Positions 9,778 to 18,393 of a stretch of DNA of 36,420 nucleotides are shown piece after piece. A model generated the notes under the pieces. It made no database searches, was not told the DNA's origin, and saw nothing but the letters and a program-made list of their open reading frames with translations. The stretch's first letter is position 1; each line of letters starts with the position of its first letter. Source of the DNA: Mesorhizobium helmanticense (GTDB lineage Bacteria; Pseudomonadota; Alphaproteobacteria; Rhizobiales; Rhizobiaceae); the NCBI RefSeq assembly GCF_003034915.1, contig NZ_PZJX01000013.1, positions 1 to 36,420 on the forward strand, read 5' to 3'. The position numbers and the translations under genes were made by a program.

Positions 9778-9814
9778 GGTCCCGGAAAACATCCTCCCAC
9801 CGTCTGCCGGGACC
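9778..9814. repeat. Intercistronic inverted repeat between pgl and edd
   Basis: GGTCCCGG (9778-9785) and CCGGGACC (9807-9814) form a perfect 8-bp inverted repeat with a 21-nt loop inside the 70-bp pgl-edd gap. On the mRNA this is a GC-rich hairpin just upstream of the edd ribosome-binding site. It has no T-run, so it is more likely a processing or translation element than a terminator. Confidence 0.5.
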
Positions 9815-9830
9815 ATTGGCGAGTTGAAAA

Positions 9831-10541
9831 TCAGGGTGCCCAGAAAACCTCTACGGTCTTGGGCGCTGCGTCGATCACGGCGCGAATGGGCTTCCTCGCG
9901 CCCGGTCCCATGGCGCCTTCAAACGCTGTGCGCTTGTCCTCGCCCTCGATGTGCAGCGCGATGAAACCGGCAGCGACGATCCGCGCCAGCGACAGCGTCA
10001 GTCGCGGCTCGCCGGCGCTCGCCGCGCGCACCGGCAGCACGATCCTTGTCGAGGACGGGTCGAGCAGTTTTGCCAGATCGTCGGCATCGGGAAAAAACGA
10101 GGCGGTGTGGCCATCGGTTCCCATGCCGAGCACGACAACATCGAGCGGCCAGGGCAGCGACTGCAATGCCGCATCGTCGGACGCGGCGGCGGTCTCGATG
10201 CCCGCGGCCTCGTGATAGAGCGGCACGAAAGTTGCGGCTGCCGCCGCGTTCTGCAAGAAGTTGGCGGCAACCAGGCCGGCGTTGGAGCGTGGCGAGGAGG
10301 CCGGCACGAAGCGTTCGTCGACCAGCGTCACCGTCACTCTGTCCCAGGCGATCGGTATCTTCGAAAGCGCTGCGAGAAATTTCGCTGGCGTCGTGCCGCC
10401 TGAAACGGCGAGCAGCCCCGTGCCGCGCTCGGCGATCGCCTTGGTGAGGCGGCCCGCAACGTGGCCGGCAAGCGCCGCCGCCAGTTGGGGCCGGTCGGCG
10501 AAGCCGTTCCAGTTGTAGGCGTTCAATTGCTCTCGTGCCAT
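9831..10541 (-). CDS. pgl: 6-phosphogluconolactonase
   Basis: The 236-residue enzyme hydrolyses 6-phosphogluconolactone, made by Zwf, to 6-phosphogluconate. It belongs to the NagB/DevB-type sugar-phosphate fold: [19 protein letters not shown] near the middle, then [17 protein letters not shown] with the active-site GxDGHTxS signature, and [15 protein letters not shown] chose ATG 10541 ([11 protein letters not shown]) rather than a longer in-frame start because the upstream residues are an out-of-frame reading of zwf. This start overlaps the 3' end of zwf by 19 nt, implying translational coupling. The family length of about 230 residues fits. Confidence 0.95.
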   Translation of the reverse strand: MAREQLNAYNWNGFADRPQLAAALAGHVAGRLTKAIAERGTGLLAVSGGTTPAKFLAALSKIPIAWDRVTVTLVDERFVPASSPRSNAGLVAANFLQNAAAAATFVPLYHEAAGIETAAASDDAALQSLPWPLDVVVLGMGTDGHTASFFPDADDLAKLLDPSSTRIVLPVRAASAGEPRLTLSLARIVAAGFIALHIEGEDKRTAFEGAMGPGARKPIRAVIDAAPKTVEVFWAP

Positions 10542-11992
10542 GTCCGCCCGTCGCGTTCGATCAGGGCAATCGAGGCCGAAGGCCCCCAGGTGCCCGCCGT
10601 ATAGCCCTGCGCGTCCTGCCTTGCGCTTTCCCAGGCGTTCTGGATCGGGTCGATCCACTGCCATGCCGCCTCGACCTCGTCGCGGCGCATGAACAGCGTC
10701 TGGTTGCCGCGGATGACGTCCATGATCAGCCGCTCATAGGCATCCGGCGCCCGGCCGTCGAAGGATTGCGCGAAACTCATGTCGAGCGAAATTTGGCGCA
10801 GTCGCATCCCGCCCGGTCCCGGATCCTTGATCATGATGAACTGCCTGACGCCTTCGTCCGGCTGTAGCCTGATCACCAGTTGATTGGCGAAGATCGGTCC
10901 GGCGCTGTCACCGAAGATCGAATGCGGGATCGGCTTGAATTCGATGACGATTTCCGAAACACGGGTCGCCAGCCGCTTGCCCGTCCGGAGATAGAACGGC
11001 ACGCCCGCCCAGCGCCAGTTTCCGATCTCGGCCTTGATGGCGACGAAGGTCTCGGTGTTGCTGTCCTTGCCGAGTTCCTCGACATAGCCCTTCACCGGCC
11101 CTCCGGCCGAGGCTCCGGCGCGATACTGGCCGCGCACCGTGTGCTTGGGCGCCTCGTTGCCGTTGATGCGCTTCAGCGCCCGCAGCACTTTCAGCTTTTC
11201 GTCGCGCACGGCGTCGGCGTCCATCGACGATGGCGCTTCCATGGCGACCAGGCAGAGCAGCTGCAGCATATGGTTCTGCACCATGTCGCGCAGTGCGCCG
11301 GCCTTGTCGTAATAGGTGACGCGGTCTTCCAGGCCGACCGTCTCGGCCACGGTGATCTGCACATGGTCGACATTGGCGGAATTCCATAGCGGCTCGTAGA
11401 GCGCGTTGGCAAAGCGCAGCGCCATCAGGTTCTGCACAGTCTCCTTGCCGAGATAGTGGTCGATGCGGAAGATCTGGCTCTCGTGGAAATCATCGCCGAC
11501 CAGGTCGTTGAGCGTGCGCGCCGAAGAGAGGTCGCGCCCGATCGGCTTCTCCAGCACGATGCGCGAGTTCGGCGTGATCAGATCGTGTTCCCTGAGCTTG
11601 TGCGAGATGTCGCCGAACAGCGCCGGCGCCACCGCCAGATAGAAGGCGCGGATGCGGTCGCTGTCACCGATCGCCTTCTTCAACTTGTCGAAGCCGGCGC
11701 CGGTAGTGGCGTCGGCCGAGACATAGGAGAGCCGCGCCAGAAACGTCTTCAGTTCCTTGGCGTCGATGTCGACCGGCTTCACATGGTCGGAAATCGCCTG
11801 CTTGGCGAAAGCCTGAAATTCCTCGTCGGTCATCTTCGAACGCGAGGTGCCGATGATACGGGTCGGTTCGGAGAACTGATGGTCGCGCTGGCGATGGTAG
11901 AGCGAGGGCAGCAGCTTGCGTTCCGACAGGTCGCCGGTGCCGCCGAAAATGATGAAGTCGAAAGGGTCGACAGGGATGATCTGGCTGGTCAT
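10523..11992 (-). CDS. zwf: Glucose-6-phosphate 1-dehydrogenase
   Basis: The 489-residue protein oxidises glucose-6-phosphate with NAD(P). The dinucleotide motif GGTGDLSERK is at residues 17-26, the EKPIGRD substrate loop near 148, and the active-site signature RIDHYLGKETVQNL at 176-189. The C-terminal part carries the family blocks VPFYLRTGKRLA and DAYERLIMDVIRGN. It is first in the zwf-pgl-edd operon and overlaps pgl by 19 nt, so one transcript supplies the upper Entner-Doudoroff route. The start ATG 11992 gives the expected length. Confidence 0.97.
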   Translation of the reverse strand: MTSQIIPVDPFDFIIFGGTGDLSERKLLPSLYHRQRDHQFSEPTRIIGTSRSKMTDEEFQAFAKQAISDHVKPVDIDAKELKTFLARLSYVSADATTGAGFDKLKKAIGDSDRIRAFYLAVAPALFGDISHKLREHDLITPNSRIVLEKPIGRDLSSARTLNDLVGDDFHESQIFRIDHYLGKETVQNLMALRFANALYEPLWNSANVDHVQITVAETVGLEDRVTYYDKAGALRDMVQNHMLQLLCLVAMEAPSSMDADAVRDEKLKVLRALKRINGNEAPKHTVRGQYRAGASAGGPVKGYVEELGKDSNTETFVAIKAEIGNWRWAGVPFYLRTGKRLATRVSEIVIEFKPIPHSIFGDSAGPIFANQLVIRLQPDEGVRQFIMIKDPGPGGMRLRQISLDMSFAQSFDGRAPDAYERLIMDVIRGNQTLFMRRDEVEAAWQWIDPIQNAWESARQDAQGYTAGTWGPSASIALIERDGRTWHESN

Positions 11993-12199
11993 GGTCTGTC
12001 CGCTCTGACGCCGGTCGCAAGTACGCGGCTGATATATTCTAATCGATTTAAATTTTCCAGTGCCATGGTGTCACATCCCAAGGCCAATCTGTCTTCACCG
12101 ATTGGTCCTAACATGTGCCCTTGACACCGGCGCGACCCGGAGGCTTGTCGCGAGCAAAGGCTCCGGGAGGCCTTCGCAGATGCAGCATAGAGCGGTTCA
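11993..12199. promoter_or_regulatory. Divergent promoter region zwf / SDR gene
   Basis: This 207-bp gap separates zwf (minus) from the SDR gene (plus). An AT-rich core at 12031-12058, unlike the surrounding GC-rich DNA, reads TTAGAATATATC on the minus strand and is the best place for the zwf -10. No good -35 is visible. On the plus strand TTGACA sits at 12121 but has no convincing -10 at 16-18 bp. I found no HexR-like palindrome. Confidence 0.35.
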
Positions 12200-12961
12200 A
12201 TGAGTGAGAAAAGCATGCGCCTGGAAAACAAGGTCGCCATCATCACCGGCGCGGCCTCCGGTTTCGGCGAGGGCATGGCGCGGCGCTTTGCCGAGGAGGG
12301 CGCCAGCATCGTCGTCGCCGACCTCAATGCCAAGGGCGCCGAACGCGTTGCCAGCGAGATCGGCGCCAACGCGATCTGGACCCAGACGGACGTCTCGCTG
12401 CGTTCCGAATTCGACGAGATGGTCTATGCCGCAAAGAGCGCCTTTGGCCGCATCGACATCATGGTCAACAACGCCGGCTACACCCATCGCAACGGCGACA
12501 TGCTCGAGGTCGACGAGACGACCTTCGACCTGATCACCGCCATCAACATGAAGGCGATCTATCATGCAGCGCTCGCGGTGGTGCCGATCATGGACCGGCA
12601 GGGCGGCGGCGTCATCCTGACCACGGCTTCCACGGCCGGCATCAGGCCGCGGCCCGGCCTCACCTGGTACAACGCGTCGAAGGGCTGGGCGATCACCGCG
12701 ACCAAGTCGATGGCGGTGGAACTCGCGCCGAAGAACATCCGCGTCAATTGTCTCTGTCCGGTCGCCGGCGAGACCGGCATGCTGGAGAAATTCATGGGCG
12801 CCGACACGCCTGAAATACGCGAGAAGTTCCGTGCGTCGATCCCGCTCGGCCGGCTCTCGACGCCGCTCGACATAGCCAACGCGGCCCTCTGGCTGGCGTC
12901 GGACGAGGCGGCTTTCATCACCGGCGTGGCGCTCGAAGTCGATGGCGGACGTTGTATCTGA
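12200..12961 (+). CDS. Short-chain dehydrogenase/reductase (classical SDR)
   Basis: The 253-residue protein has a complete classical SDR active site. The cofactor motif TGAASGFGEG starts at residue 16, D41 lies after beta-2 (VADLNAKG, which favours NAD over NADP), the NNAG motif is at 90-93, and the catalytic residues are Ser144, Tyr157 and Lys161 (YNASK). The C-terminus has the usual TGVALEVDGG. The substrate cannot be assigned from sequence. It lies divergent from zwf-pgl-edd and 64 bp upstream of the Mur-like gene, and could be co-transcribed with the latter. A second ATG at 12215 is an alternative start. Confidence 0.9.
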   Translation: MSEKSMRLENKVAIITGAASGFGEGMARRFAEEGASIVVADLNAKGAERVASEIGANAIWTQTDVSLRSEFDEMVYAAKSAFGRIDIMVNNAGYTHRNGDMLEVDETTFDLITAINMKAIYHAALAVVPIMDRQGGGVILTTASTAGIRPRPGLTWYNASKGWAITATKSMAVELAPKNIRVNCLCPVAGETGMLEKFMGADTPEIREKFRASIPLGRLSTPLDIANAALWLASDEAAFITGVALEVDGGRCI

Positions 12962-13025
12962 ACCGTCCGGCCATATCGGACCGCAATTTGACTTGAGCGT
13001 CCGGCGAAAGGCATAAGACACCGAA

Positions 13026-14342
13026 ATGGCAGGGGTCGGTGGCGCAATGAATGCGAAATTGCGGAAGGTTCGCGAAGACCTGGATAAGCGCTTCGACGCC
13101 TACCGGGCAAAACGCGCCCGCGCAAAAATCAGAGCGACCATTATCGGCATAACGGGCAGTTCGGGCAAATCGACCGTCACCAAACTGCTTGGCCACATAC
13201 TGGCCAGTCATGGTTCGGTGCATACCCAGGTTCTCGCCAACACGATGAACTCGTTGGTCAGGATGCTCTACAAGCGCATCAAGAATCCGGCCGAACTCGA
13301 CTACGTCATTTTCGAAGCCGGAGCCAGCGGACCGGGTACGCTCAAGCCGATGGCGGATATGCTGAAGCCGCATGTAGCCGTTGTCACCATGGTTCGCCTC
13401 GAACATTTTTCAGCGTTCAAGACACTGGAGAACGTCGCCCGGGAAAAGCGCACCCTGGTCGACGCGCTGCAGCCGGGCGGCCTGGCCATCCTCAATGCGG
13501 ATGATCCTCATGTGATCGAAATGGCTTCCGCCGCCAGGCATCGCGTCGTTACTTTCGGCATGTCGGAACAGGCCGACTATCGTGTGACCGACGTCCATGC
13601 CGCTTATCCGGACAGGCTGACGATGGCCGTCCATTGGCGGGGCGGTGTGCTGGAATTGAAGACGCCGTTTCCGGCCGAACATTTCTGGCTGCCGACCGCC
13701 GCGGCCATTTGCGCGGCATTGGAGCTTGGCGTGCCCCCCGAAAAAGTAGCGGCCAGCGTTGAGACGTTCCAGCCGCTGGCCAACCGCTGCAAGGTGCTCG
13801 TCACCGAGGGCGGCCCGCAATTTATCGTCGACGCCGCCAAGTCACCCTGGCATTCGATCGATCTTGCCTTCGACATGATGGCCAAGGCCACGGCGAAACC
13901 AAAGCGCATCGTTCTGGGGCAGATCTCGGACTATGCGGGCTCGACCAGAAAATACCACTACGCCTACAAGACCGCGCGTGAAATCGCCGATCAGGTCATC
14001 TATGTCGGCGACAATGCCCACCGCTCGGGAGCCGGGCAGGAGGATCGTGATAGCGGCCGGTTTCAGGAATTGCGCACGCCAAGGGAGGTCTCCGAGCATA
14101 TCAAGAAAACGGCCGTCGCCGGCGAACTTATCCTGCTCAAAAGTTCCGCAAGGCTCCACCTGGAGAGGATCGCGCTTGCCTGGACGCATGATGTCAAATG
14201 CTGGGTCCCGGTCTGCGGCAAGCGGGAAGGGTGCGACACGTGCGGCTTGTTCGAGGTGCCGTTCGAGGAGCACCGCGACCATGTCAGGCAACGCAGGCAT
14301 GCCAGGCGATGGCAGCGCCTTCGCCACCTGCTCGGGGGCTGA
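13026..14342 (+). CDS. Orphan MurF-like Mur ligase family protein
   Basis: The 438-residue protein has the central ATPase and C-terminal domains of Mur ligases but no UDP-sugar-binding N-terminal domain; a basic helix of about 40 residues replaces it. The P-loop is GITGSSGKSTV. FEAGASGPGTL and VRLEHFSAF (equivalent to the MurF PAHLEGF histidine motif) follow, then NVAREKRTLVD with the expected carbamylated-Lys position, and ILNADDP. The usual MurF YNANP motif is replaced by VDAAKSPWHS. Near the C-terminus four cysteines (C392, C397, C403, C406; spacing C-x4-C-x5-C-x2-C) look metal-binding and are not part of standard MurF. It is not in a cell-division cluster. It probably ligates an amino acid or peptide to an unknown acceptor. 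An alternative start is ATG 13047. Confidence 0.8.
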   Translation: MAGVGGAMNAKLRKVREDLDKRFDAYRAKRARAKIRATIIGITGSSGKSTVTKLLGHILASHGSVHTQVLANTMNSLVRMLYKRIKNPAELDYVIFEAGASGPGTLKPMADMLKPHVAVVTMVRLEHFSAFKTLENVAREKRTLVDALQPGGLAILNADDPHVIEMASAARHRVVTFGMSEQADYRVTDVHAAYPDRLTMAVHWRGGVLELKTPFPAEHFWLPTAAAICAALELGVPPEKVAASVETFQPLANRCKVLVTEGGPQFIVDAAKSPWHSIDLAFDMMAKATAKPKRIVLGQISDYAGSTRKYHYAYKTAREIADQVIYVGDNAHRSGAGQEDRDSGRFQELRTPREVSEHIKKTAVAGELILLKSSARLHLERIALAWTHDVKCWVPVCGKREGCDTCGLFEVPFEEHRDHVRQRRHARRWQRLRHLLGG

Positions 14343-14390
14343 CAGAGATTTCGTGGAGCCGGGCGATCGTCAGGGATCGACGGTTCTCCA

Positions 14391-14417
14391 GACCGGCGCG
14401 GGCATCAGGCGCCGGTC
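14391..14417. terminator. Hairpin at the convergent Mur-ligase / SH3 gene ends
   Basis: GACCGGCGC (14391-14399) and GCGCCGGTC (14409-14417) are a perfect 9-bp inverted repeat with a 9-nt loop. It spans the SH3 gene stop codon (14405-14407) and lies 48 bp past the Mur-ligase stop. There is no clear T-run on either strand, so termination activity is uncertain. Confidence 0.45.
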
Positions 14418-15226
14418 TTGATATAACTCTTGTAGATCCAGCCGCGCTTGCCGTTATAGACGATCTGGCACCATTGCTTGCAGCCCATCACCTGTACGGA
14501 AGTCTTGGCGGGAACGGTGACCATGGCGGCTGCATTCTTCTTCGGGCCGGCTCGCATGGTGACGGCCCTCAGTATGCGTCCGGTGGCGGCCGCGGCTGCT
14601 TTCCCGGACTTGGCTTTGGCTTGATCGCTGTCGTCCTGCACTGCCGCCAGCACTTGTGGTTTCGGGGTCGGGATGGCGGCTGTTTGCGCGCCGTCCGTGG
14701 TCGTCTTGCCCGGGGCCGCGACTTTGGCAAGCATCGCTGCGGCATCGTTCTTTGCCGCCGGATCGGCGAATGCCGCCGCAACGGCCGGTTTTTCGGCCGC
14801 CTGCTCGGATGGGGCAGCGGCGGCGGATGCGGTCTTTGACCCTGTCCAGCGGGGATCATTCGGCGCCAGCGCCTGTACTTCGGCCGCCGCCGCGGCAACC
14901 GCCGGCGAAACCGCGTCGCCCTTGGCGGCGGCCCGCGGCAATGCAGCGGCCGTTGCGGCAGCAGCGGTTGGAATGATCTTCGTCGTCTTCACGGGAATGG
15001 TTGGAACGGTGTGCTCGGGACTCGCGGCCGCTTGTCTCTCACTGGCCGGCAAAGCCAGCCACAGCGCCACCGCGGCCACGCCAAGCAGCGCTGCGGTGCC
15101 AAGCGCGGCGATCACCAGATGCGAGTTCGAGCGGACTCCTTGCCAGAAGGTAGGCCGCATGTCGTAGCCGAACTGCATCGCAAAGCGCCGTCGTTCCGGC
15201 GCACCGAAACTGAAGGGCTCTCTCAC
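14405..15226 (-). CDS. Membrane-anchored, Ala/Pro-rich bacterial SH3 domain protein
   Basis: I chose GTG 15226 because it is preceded by GGAGGTAGCAGA, an ideal Shine-Dalgarno; longer ATG frames lack one. The 273-residue product has a short basic N-terminus and one transmembrane helix (about 40-60, HLVIAALGTAALLGVAAVAL). A long Ala/Lys/Pro-rich periplasmic linker follows (about 65-210). A C-terminal SH3 type 3 domain covers about 215-273 (AVTMRAGPKKNAAAMVTVP, QVMGCKQWCQIVYNGKRGWI). Such domains usually bind peptidoglycan or cell-wall peptides. The two cysteines in GCKQWCQ could form a disulfide. A specific function is not known. Confidence 0.85.
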   Translation of the reverse strand: MREPFSFGAPERRRFAMQFGYDMRPTFWQGVRSNSHLVIAALGTAALLGVAAVALWLALPASERQAAASPEHTVPTIPVKTTKIIPTAAAATAAALPRAAAKGDAVSPAVAAAAAEVQALAPNDPRWTGSKTASAAAAPSEQAAEKPAVAAAFADPAAKNDAAAMLAKVAAPGKTTTDGAQTAAIPTPKPQVLAAVQDDSDQAKAKSGKAAAAATGRILRAVTMRAGPKKNAAAMVTVPAKTSVQVMGCKQWCQIVYNGKRGWIYKSYIKTGA

Positions 15227-15300
15227 TCTGCTACCTCCATCTGCGGCCGATGTTCTTTTCGATCTGCGCCGGAAGCCGGCATTCGATCGGCATCGGTCCC

Positions 15301-15325
15301 AAAAAACACGCGCGGGCAAGCCCGC
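15301..15325 (-). terminator. Rho-independent terminator downstream of puuB-like gene
   Basis: On the minus strand GCGGGC (15325-15320) and GCCCGC (15317-15312) form a compact GC stem, followed by GCGTG and six T residues (15306-15301). It lies about 125 bp past the oxidase gene stop and before the SH3 gene start, where a terminator for the puuA-puuB unit would be expected. Confidence 0.6.
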
Positions 15326-15449
15326 AAAAGCCCCGCTTAACTGCCCACAGTTCGCATCTTTCAACCGCGATTGTGGCATCACTGCGCCTTTTGCAAGCGA
15401 TTCTGCACCCTTGGAACGCGTTCTGCCAAGAGGTTTCTGCAATCCGTGG

Positions 15450-16736
15450 TTAAATCCTGTCCCTCAAGGCAAACCAGTTGAGGGCAAGAAAGAGCAGGGG
15501 CGTGCGCCAGCGCCGGCCGCCGGGAAAGGCGGGAATTTTCAGATCCTCGATCAGTTTCAGCCGATCCCGGTTGCCTGAAACGGTCTCGGCATAGAGCTTG
15601 CCGAAGAAGTTCGACAGCATGACGCCGTGGCCGGAATAGCCGCCGACCGAGATCACATTGGGCATCACTTCGCGCACGAAAGGTTTCCTCGGCATCGTGA
15701 TGCCGACATAGCCGCCCCAGCCATGGGTGATCTCGACGTTCCTGAGGTCGGGATAAAGCTCTGCTATCTGCCGGCGGATGTGGATATGGATGTCCTTTGG
15801 ATCGTTGACCGCATAGATCTCGCGCCCGCCAAACAGCAGCCTGCCATCCCTGGATTTGCGGAAATAGCGCACGACGAAGCGCGAATCGTCGACCGCCTCG
15901 CCGCCCGGCAGCACGTTTGTGTCAGCCCCGAGCGGCACCGTCGCGCCGATGAAAGAACCGATCGGCATGATGTGCGCCGCACTCACCGGCTCCAACGCGC
16001 CGCCATAGGCATTGACGCCGACCAGGCATTTTTCGGCCGATACCGTGCCACTCGGCGTGGTGACCTTGACCTTGCCGCCGACTGAGCTGATGCCGGTCGC
16101 CGGCGTCTGCTCGAATAGCTGCGCGCCCGCCTCCGCCGCTACCTTTGCCGTGCCGATCAGCAGCTTCAGCGGATGGATGTGGCCGGTGCCGGTATCGCGG
16201 GTGCCGCCGAAATAAGCGGTCGATCCCAGCCGCTCCGCCGTCTCCCTGGCTTCCATGAAGGAGATATGCGGATAGCCGAAGCGGTTCGCCATGATCTCGG
16301 CATGCGCCTTGTAGTCGTCGACATGGCGCTTCTTGTGCGCCACTGACATCTGGCCCGGCATATAGTCGATCTCGATCCGGTTGACGGTGGCGAATTCGAT
16401 GAGATGCGCCTTGGCCTCCTCCGCCAGGTCGAACAGCGCCTTGGCGCGGGAAAAGCCGTACTCGGCCTCCATTTCCTCCGCCCACGCACGCTGGCCTGTC
16501 CCAAGCTGACCGCCATTGCGGCCGGATGCGCCGTCGCCGAAACGATGCGCCTCGATCAGCACGACATTGGCGCCGGCCTTGGCCAGATGGGCAGCCGCCG
16601 ACAGGCCGGTGAAGCCACCACCGACGATGACCACGTCGCATGTCCGGTCGCCGTCGAACGCCTTGTACTCGGGCCGTGGTCCGGCCGTGTCCTCATACCA
16701 GGAGCGGCCGGGGGAGATGGGGGATTGGTAATTCAT
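15450..16736 (-). CDS. puuB: FAD-dependent amine oxidase of the gamma-glutamylputrescine oxidase type
   Basis: The 428-residue flavoprotein (DAO/glycine oxidase superfamily) probably oxidises gamma-glutamylputrescine to the aldehyde with release of ammonia and peroxide. The FAD dinucleotide motif VVIVGGGFTGLSAA is at about 35-48 with acidic E62 ending beta-2, followed by DGASGRNGGQLG, typical of PuuB/OrdL proteins. The C-terminal HGWGGYVGITMPRKP and GGYSGHGVMLSNFFGKL complete the FAD fold. ATG 16736 (MNYQSPISPGRSWY) fits the E. coli PuuB length of about 426; the longer frame reads through the upstream repeat. The gene follows the PuuA-like ligase by 108 bp. The glutamylated substrate is inferred from context. 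Confidence 0.82.
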   Translation of the reverse strand: MNYQSPISPGRSWYEDTAGPRPEYKAFDGDRTCDVVIVGGGFTGLSAAAHLAKAGANVVLIEAHRFGDGASGRNGGQLGTGQRAWAEEMEAEYGFSRAKALFDLAEEAKAHLIEFATVNRIEIDYMPGQMSVAHKKRHVDDYKAHAEIMANRFGYPHISFMEARETAERLGSTAYFGGTRDTGTGHIHPLKLLIGTAKVAAEAGAQLFEQTPATGISSVGGKVKVTTPSGTVSAEKCLVGVNAYGGALEPVSAAHIMPIGSFIGATVPLGADTNVLPGGEAVDDSRFVVRYFRKSRDGRLLFGGREIYAVNDPKDIHIHIRRQIAELYPDLRNVEITHGWGGYVGITMPRKPFVREVMPNVISVGGYSGHGVMLSNFFGKLYAETVSGNRDRLKLIEDLKIPAFPGGRRWRTPLLFLALNWFALRDRI

Positions 16737-16760
16737 GGAGGACGCCGGGAAAGAGGTGAT

Positions 16761-16841
16761 AGCGAATAGTGAGTAGCGAATAGAGGCCAAAGAGCTGAGT
16801 GCGATATCAGGGATGACTATCCCCACTACTCACTATTCGCT
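16761..16841. repeat. Perfect 16-bp inverted repeat between puuA- and puuB-like genes
   Basis: AGCGAATAGTGAGTAG (16761-16776) and CTACTCACTATTCGCT (16826-16841) are exact reverse complements separated by 49 bp. The unit AGCGAATAG is repeated directly at 16775-16783. It fills the intercistronic gap and could fold as a long hairpin in the mRNA. Its composition (AT-rich, simple GAATAG/GAGTAG theme) differs from the flanking genes and suggests a small mobile or dispersed intergenic repeat. Confidence 0.75.
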
Positions 16842-16844
16842 CTC

Positions 16845-18281
16845 TCACACATTCAGCAGCAGATACTCGCGCTCCCACGGGCTGATCACTTCCATGAAGG
16901 TTTCGAATTCTGCCCGCTTGATCGCCGCATAGGTCGCGGCGAAGGACTTGCCCAGCAGCGTGCCGAGTTCCTCGTCGGCTTCGAACAGGTCGACGGCTTC
17001 GAGCAGGCTGCGCGGCAGGTCGATCTCGGCCGCATTGGCGGTCGTCAGCACCGGCGGCTCGGCCTTGATCTTGTTGGTCATGCCGATCAGCCCGCAGGCG
17101 AGCGATGCGGCCAGCGCGAGATAGGGATTGGCATCGGAAGAGGGGATGCGGTTCTCGACGCGCCTGGCTGCCGGGTCGGAGCGCGGAACGCGGAAGGCGA
17201 CGGTGCGGTTGTCGTAGCCCCATTTGTTGTTGACCGGCGCCGAAGCCGACTGCGTCAGCCGGCGGTAGGAATTGACGTAGGGCGCAAACATCACCAGCGC
17301 GTTCGGCACATGTTTCTGCATGCCGCCGAGGAAATGGAAGAAATCGTCGGTTTCCGAGCCGTCCTCGGCCGAAAAGACGTTCCTGCCGGTCTTCTTGTCG
17401 ATGATCGACTGATGGATATGCATGGCCGAACCGGGCTGGCCCTGGATGGGCTTGGCCATGAAGGTGGCATAGATCTCGTGCTTCAGCGCCGCCTCGCGAA
17501 TGGTGCGCTTGAACATGAACACCTGGTCTGCGAGTTCGATCGGATCGCCATGGCGCAGATTGATCTCGAGTTGGCCCGCGCCCTCCTCATGGATCAGCGT
17601 GTCGATCTCCAGGCCCTGGCCTTCCGAGAAATGATAGATGTCGTCGATCAGTTCGTCGAACTCGTTGACGCCGGCGATCGAATAGCCGGCGCCGCCGCCG
17701 ATCGGCCGTCCCGAACGTCCGACGGGCGGGGTCAGCGGGTAGTCCGGGTCGGGGTTCTTGCGTACCAGGTAGAATTCGATCTCGGGCGCCACCACTGGCT
17801 TCAGCCCGCGCTTGTCGTAAGCCGTAAGCACGCGCCTCAGCACGTTGCGCGGCGTGAACTCGACCAGGCGGCCATCCTGATGGACGAGGTCGCAAATGAC
17901 CGCCGCCGTCGGATCCTCTTCCCACGGCACCACGGTCAAGGTCGAAAGATCCGGCATCAGCTTGAGGTCGCCATCGTCCTCTGGATAGTGGAAGCCGTTA
18001 CCGTCCTCGGGATAGCCGCCGGAAATCGTCGTCATGAATACCGCCGAAGGCAGCGCCAGCGAGGTGTTCGAGGTGAATTTCTTCGACGGCATCATCTTGC
18101 CGCGCGCAACGCCGGCCTGGTCGGGCGTAATGCATTCGATGTCCTCGATGCCGCGCCATTCCAGCCAGGCGCTGGCTTCCTTCCAGTTTTTCACGCCACG
18201 TTGATTTTTCACGAACGCAGGCGTGCGGGCACGTCCTCCGCGGCTCGACGGACGGACTTCCTTTTTTGCAGGCGGCATCAT
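16845..18281 (-). CDS. puuA: Glutamine synthetase-family gamma-glutamylpolyamine synthetase (PuuA-like)
   Basis: The 478-residue protein has the whole glutamine synthetase catalytic fold: metal-site APEIEFYLV, GAGQLEINLRHGDP, the ATP/metal motif GSAMHIHQS, and NNKWGYDNRTVAFRVP followed by ENRIPSSDANPYLALAA. It lacks the adenylylation-loop signature of GlnA and follows the pattern of E. coli PuuA (472 residues), which glutamylates putrescine using ATP. The tandem ATG codons at 18281 and 18278 give this length. The first 35 residues are a basic extension (MMPPAKKEVRPSSRGG) ahead of the conserved core. It is first in an operon with the oxidase PuuB, and a putrescine-type ABC transporter is encoded 8 kb away. 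Other amines are possible substrates. Confidence 0.85.
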   Translation of the reverse strand: MMPPAKKEVRPSSRGGRARTPAFVKNQRGVKNWKEASAWLEWRGIEDIECITPDQAGVARGKMMPSKKFTSNTSLALPSAVFMTTISGGYPEDGNGFHYPEDDGDLKLMPDLSTLTVVPWEEDPTAAVICDLVHQDGRLVEFTPRNVLRRVLTAYDKRGLKPVVAPEIEFYLVRKNPDPDYPLTPPVGRSGRPIGGGAGYSIAGVNEFDELIDDIYHFSEGQGLEIDTLIHEEGAGQLEINLRHGDPIELADQVFMFKRTIREAALKHEIYATFMAKPIQGQPGSAMHIHQSIIDKKTGRNVFSAEDGSETDDFFHFLGGMQKHVPNALVMFAPYVNSYRRLTQSASAPVNNKWGYDNRTVAFRVPRSDPAARRVENRIPSSDANPYLALAASLACGLIGMTNKIKAEPPVLTTANAAEIDLPRSLLEAVDLFEADEELGTLLGKSFAATYAAIKRAEFETFMEVISPWEREYLLLNV

Positions 18282-18307
18282 GCACCAGATTGAGTTGCGG
18301 ATTTTGG

Positions 18308-18337
18308 AGTATAGCCGTGGCCGGTGATGGAAGGGAA
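18308..18337 (-). promoter_or_regulatory. Candidate promoter of the puuA-puuB unit
   Basis: On the minus strand TATACT (18313-18308) is a good -10; TTCCCT (18337-18332) lies 18 bp upstream as a weak -35. It sits 27 bp before the puuA start codon, so the leader would be short. Confidence 0.35.
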
Positions 18338-18393
18338 GGGCAGCCCGTCCGATAGGCTGTGCGGGAACAAACCCACGGACGGTGCGGGCCCAG

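Noticed and set aside
7964..9964. 666-codon open frame on the plus strand opposite edd
   Set aside because: It mirrors edd in a GC-rich genome, has no family motifs and is rich in His/Arg/Gly as antisense frames are; edd has every diagnostic motif.
12121..12149. TTGACA at 12121 as a strong promoter for the SDR gene
   Set aside because: No -10-like hexamer lies 16-18 bp downstream; the sequence there is GC-rich.
13026..14342. Cyanophycin or poly-gamma-glutamate synthetase as the identity of the Mur-like gene
   Set aside because: There is no fused ATP-grasp domain, and no CapC/CapA or cyanophycinase neighbour; the motifs follow MurF more closely.
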